DNA of 34,314 nt, from the NCBI GenBank assembly GCA_022824585.1, contig JAJDZN010000264.1, positions 1 to 34,314 on the forward strand, read 5' to 3'. This document shows positions 32,681 through 34,314 of the stretch, piece after piece. Each line of letters opens with the position of its first letter. Position 1 is the stretch's first letter. Source of the DNA: Bryobacterales bacterium (GTDB lineage Bacteria > Acidobacteriota > Terriglobia > Bryobacterales > UBA6623). The notes beneath the pieces were generated by a model that did not search any database, was not told where the DNA came from, and saw only the letters and a list, made by a program, of their open reading frames with translations. Made by a program: the position numbers and the translations under genes.

Positions 32681-33979
32681 ATGACCGACGCACAACGCCA
32701 CGAACTGTTTCAACTAGTCAACTCCGACTCGGACCCAACCGCCGTCGCCACGGCCCTGACCTCCCACTTCGAAACCGACGACCTAGCCAGCGGAGCGGCT
32801 GTGTCCGCCTATGGCGGAGAGTTCGTCTGGGCGGTCCGGTCCGACAGCCGTCCGCATCTCTACGTGGACGACGAGCCGGCACCGCCCATGGACCCGCTGC
32901 CGGACAACCTGTGGGTGCACAGTCGTCGTATCCGCACCGGCACCTCGCACGCCCACTACTACCGCGTCGACACGTCGGTGCTGGGCGGTCGGCGGTTCGA
33001 CACCGCCGCCTACGGCGAGGACTCGTACGCGCAGGACGGGGTGCCGCAGGGAGAGTACTCCGACGAGCTGTTCCACGAGAGCCCGACCTATCGCGGCTGG
33101 AAGGTCTCCTACTGGCTCTACGCCTCGCCCGGCGTGGATCCGGCCAAGCCGTCGGCCGTCATGGTGTGGCAGGACGGGCACCGCTTCTTGCAGCGCGACC
33201 AGCGCTCGCGGATCGCCGTCGTGGTGGAGAACCTTGTTCACAAGAAGAAGATCCCGCCCATGGTCTTGGTCTTGATCGCGCCGGGCTACATCGGCAGCCA
33301 CGATAATTCGTCCTCCTACGCGCCGCGCGAGATCGGGCACATGCGCAGCCTGCTCTACGACACGTTCAACGACGACTACAACAAGATGGTGGTCGACGAG
33401 ATCTTTCCCGAGGTGAACAAGACCTATCGCCTGCGGGACGACGGCTATAGCCGCGCCATCGGCGGGCAGTCTTCCGGCGGCATCTGCTCGCTGAACTCGG
33501 CTTGGTTCAGGCCCCACGCCTTCAGCCGGGTGCTGTCCAGAATCGGCAGCTATGCCAGCATCCAGTGGCGCTGGGGGCAGGAAAATCCGTTCGGCGAGTA
33601 TCCGCTGGGACGCTTCGGTGACCGCGATCCGTGCGAGCCCCTGGACGGCGGCAACATCTGGCCGTTCCTGATTCGCAAGCGTGATCGCAAGAACATCCGC
33701 ATCTGGCTCGAGGACGGCACGTACGACTTGGAGAATGCCCACGGCAGCTGGCCGCTGCAGAACATCCAGCTGGCGAACTCGCTGAAGATGAAGGAGTACG
33801 ACTTCAAGTTCAGCTTCGGCAACGCCCAGCACAGCACCACCTACGGCGATGCGGAACTGCCCGCCGCGATGACCTGGCTATGGCGCGACTATGATCCGCT
33901 GATGACCCATCAGGCCTTTGTCATGGATGCGGACGAGAAGGACAAGCCGTACTTCCGCGTCAAGATCTGCAACCGCTGA
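32681..33979 (+). CDS. Fes-type alpha/beta-hydrolase esterase
   Basis: 432 residues, cytoplasmic by appearance (no signal at this start). After an N-terminal domain of about 120 residues (FVWAVRSDSRPHLYVDDEPA, DNLWVHSRRI, a carbohydrate-module-like fold as in enterochelin esterase N-termini), the alpha/beta-hydrolase part shows KVSYWLYASPGVDP, VMVWQDGHRFL, MVLVLIAPGYIGSHD, VVDEIFPEVNKTY, the nucleophile elbow GGQSSGG (Ser264), and IRIWLEDGTYDLEN, then FGNAQHSTTYG whose His is the likely catalytic base. This matches enterochelin-esterase-like (Fes/esterase D) proteins, often acting on acylated sugars. The ATG at 32681 is preferred; the frame continues to an ATG at 32513 with an unlikely leader. 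It is divergent from the DUF1080 gene, with a shared 194-base control region. Confidence 0.8.
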   Translation: MTDAQRHELFQLVNSDSDPTAVATALTSHFETDDLASGAAVSAYGGEFVWAVRSDSRPHLYVDDEPAPPMDPLPDNLWVHSRRIRTGTSHAHYYRVDTSVLGGRRFDTAAYGEDSYAQDGVPQGEYSDELFHESPTYRGWKVSYWLYASPGVDPAKPSAVMVWQDGHRFLQRDQRSRIAVVVENLVHKKKIPPMVLVLIAPGYIGSHDNSSSYAPREIGHMRSLLYDTFNDDYNKMVVDEIFPEVNKTYRLRDDGYSRAIGGQSSGGICSLNSAWFRPHAFSRVLSRIGSYASIQWRWGQENPFGEYPLGRFGDRDPCEPLDGGNIWPFLIRKRDRKNIRIWLEDGTYDLENAHGSWPLQNIQLANSLKMKEYDFKFSFGNAQHSTTYGDAELPAAMTWLWRDYDPLMTHQAFVMDADEKDKPYFRVKICNR

Positions 33980-34001
33980 CGCGCGCTGGGCCGCCGTTCG
34001 C

Positions 34002-34314
34002 TCAGAACTTGGAGATCTCAAGCTCCTTCGAGGTGATGAATTCCAGCAGGGTGGGCACGCCCTGCTCGGTCTTGGCGATGCCGCGCCTGATAGCGGGCAC
34101 GATCTCTGCGGGATCTGTGACGCGCTCGCCGTAGCCGCCGAGCGCGTTGGCGAACTCCGCGTAGTTTCCTGAAATGTCAGTGCCGCGAAACTTCTCGGTC
34201 GCGACTCGCATGACGGGAATTTCGATGGCCATGCTGAAGTTGTTGGACAGCACAGAGAGGATCGGGATGCGCTCCCGGACCGCCGTCTCGAAGTCCATTC
34301 CGGTGAATCCAATG
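34002..34314 (-). CDS. Thiamine-diphosphate-dependent enzyme, C-terminal fragment
   Basis: The minus-strand frame is open to the window edge, so only the last 103 residues or so are seen. They read IGFTGMDFETAVRERIPILS, then VLSNNFSMAIE, ANALGGYGERVTDPAEIVPA, a helix with RRGIAKTEQGVPTLLEF, and stop. These are the end of the pyrophosphate-binding domain of acetolactate-synthase-like enzymes (the NN-F stretch after the ThDP GDG motif, which lies off the window, then the GE-V-DP-E-IVPA helix). Substrate cannot be told: acetolactate synthase, benzoylformate-decarboxylase-like and similar lyases share these blocks. It is convergent with the esterase gene, 22 bases from its stop. Confidence 0.78.
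   Translation of the reverse strand, partial: IGFTGMDFETAVRERIPILSVLSNNFSMAIEIPVMRVATEKFRGTDISGNYAEFANALGGYGERVTDPAEIVPAIRRGIAKTEQGVPTLLEFITSKELEISKF

Noticed and set aside
32783..33832. Minus-strand frame (349 codons) opposite the esterase
   Set aside because: Shadow frame; the plus strand has the GGQSSGG elbow and intact alpha/beta-hydrolase blocks.
1..34314. tRNA, rRNA, tmRNA, CRISPR arrays and complete insertion sequences
   Set aside because: Looked for T-loop-like motifs, regular repeats and transposase motifs in the gaps and found none. A tRNAscan or covariance-model search would be decisive.

Overview
The window is a high-G+C bacterial chromosome segment of dense, intron-free genes on both strands. 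The organism looks like a free-living or host-associated heterotroph with many secreted hydrolases. The evidence is two formylglycine-type sulfatases, a DUF1080 (3-keto-disaccharide hydrolase fold) protein, a Tat-exported Gfo/Idh/MocA oxidoreductase, PD40 beta-propeller proteins, a propeller-PHP (DUF3604-like) protein and an Fes-type esterase. This mix is typical of Acidobacteriota and related environmental lineages. That is an inference from gene content; there is no rRNA or other taxonomic marker here to prove it.

Layout. 1-1392: the 3' end of an oligogalacturonate-lyase-like propeller gene, then kdgD, pointing to sugar-acid breakdown. 1397-7515 (minus): an addB-addA-type helicase-nuclease operon preceded by a strikingly AT-rich control region with an 18-bp perfect palindrome. 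7715-8611 (minus): a fold-type IV aminotransferase. 8855-11629: a secreted propeller-PHP protein ending in a hairpin. 11913-14520: an accessory island, lower in G+C in its left part. It holds a translationally coupled two-gene cassette (winged-helix-like protein plus HEPN/Ymh protein), a possible small transcript with an intrinsic terminator divergent from it, and a RelBE-type toxin-antitoxin pair. 14791-20052: Gfo/Idh oxidoreductase, UPF0182 membrane protein and PD40 lipoprotein. 20355-21761: an uncharacterised protein resembling the SEC-C-associated family. 22226-23410: a DUF4015-type glycosidase-like protein. 23726-28353: smc and pheA. 28485-33979: a sulfatase pair, DUF1080 protein and esterase. 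34002-34314: the C-terminal end of a thiamine-diphosphate enzyme on the minus strand.

How the parts fit. Most genes serve uptake-independent extracellular or periplasmic polymer breakdown (sulfatases, DUF1080, esterase, PD40, oxidoreductase, kdgD), interspersed with housekeeping genes for chromosome segregation, recombination and amino-acid synthesis (smc, addAB-like, pheA, aminotransferase). The likeliest under-described system is the coupled HEPN cassette at 11913-13264, which looks like a toxin-antitoxin or abortive-infection module; its neighbours (RelBE, a possible terminated small RNA) strengthen the case for a small defence or stability island. Several genes have a -10-like hexamer only 9-10 bases before the start codon, suggesting leaderless transcription. 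No tRNA, rRNA, CRISPR array or complete insertion sequence was recognised.
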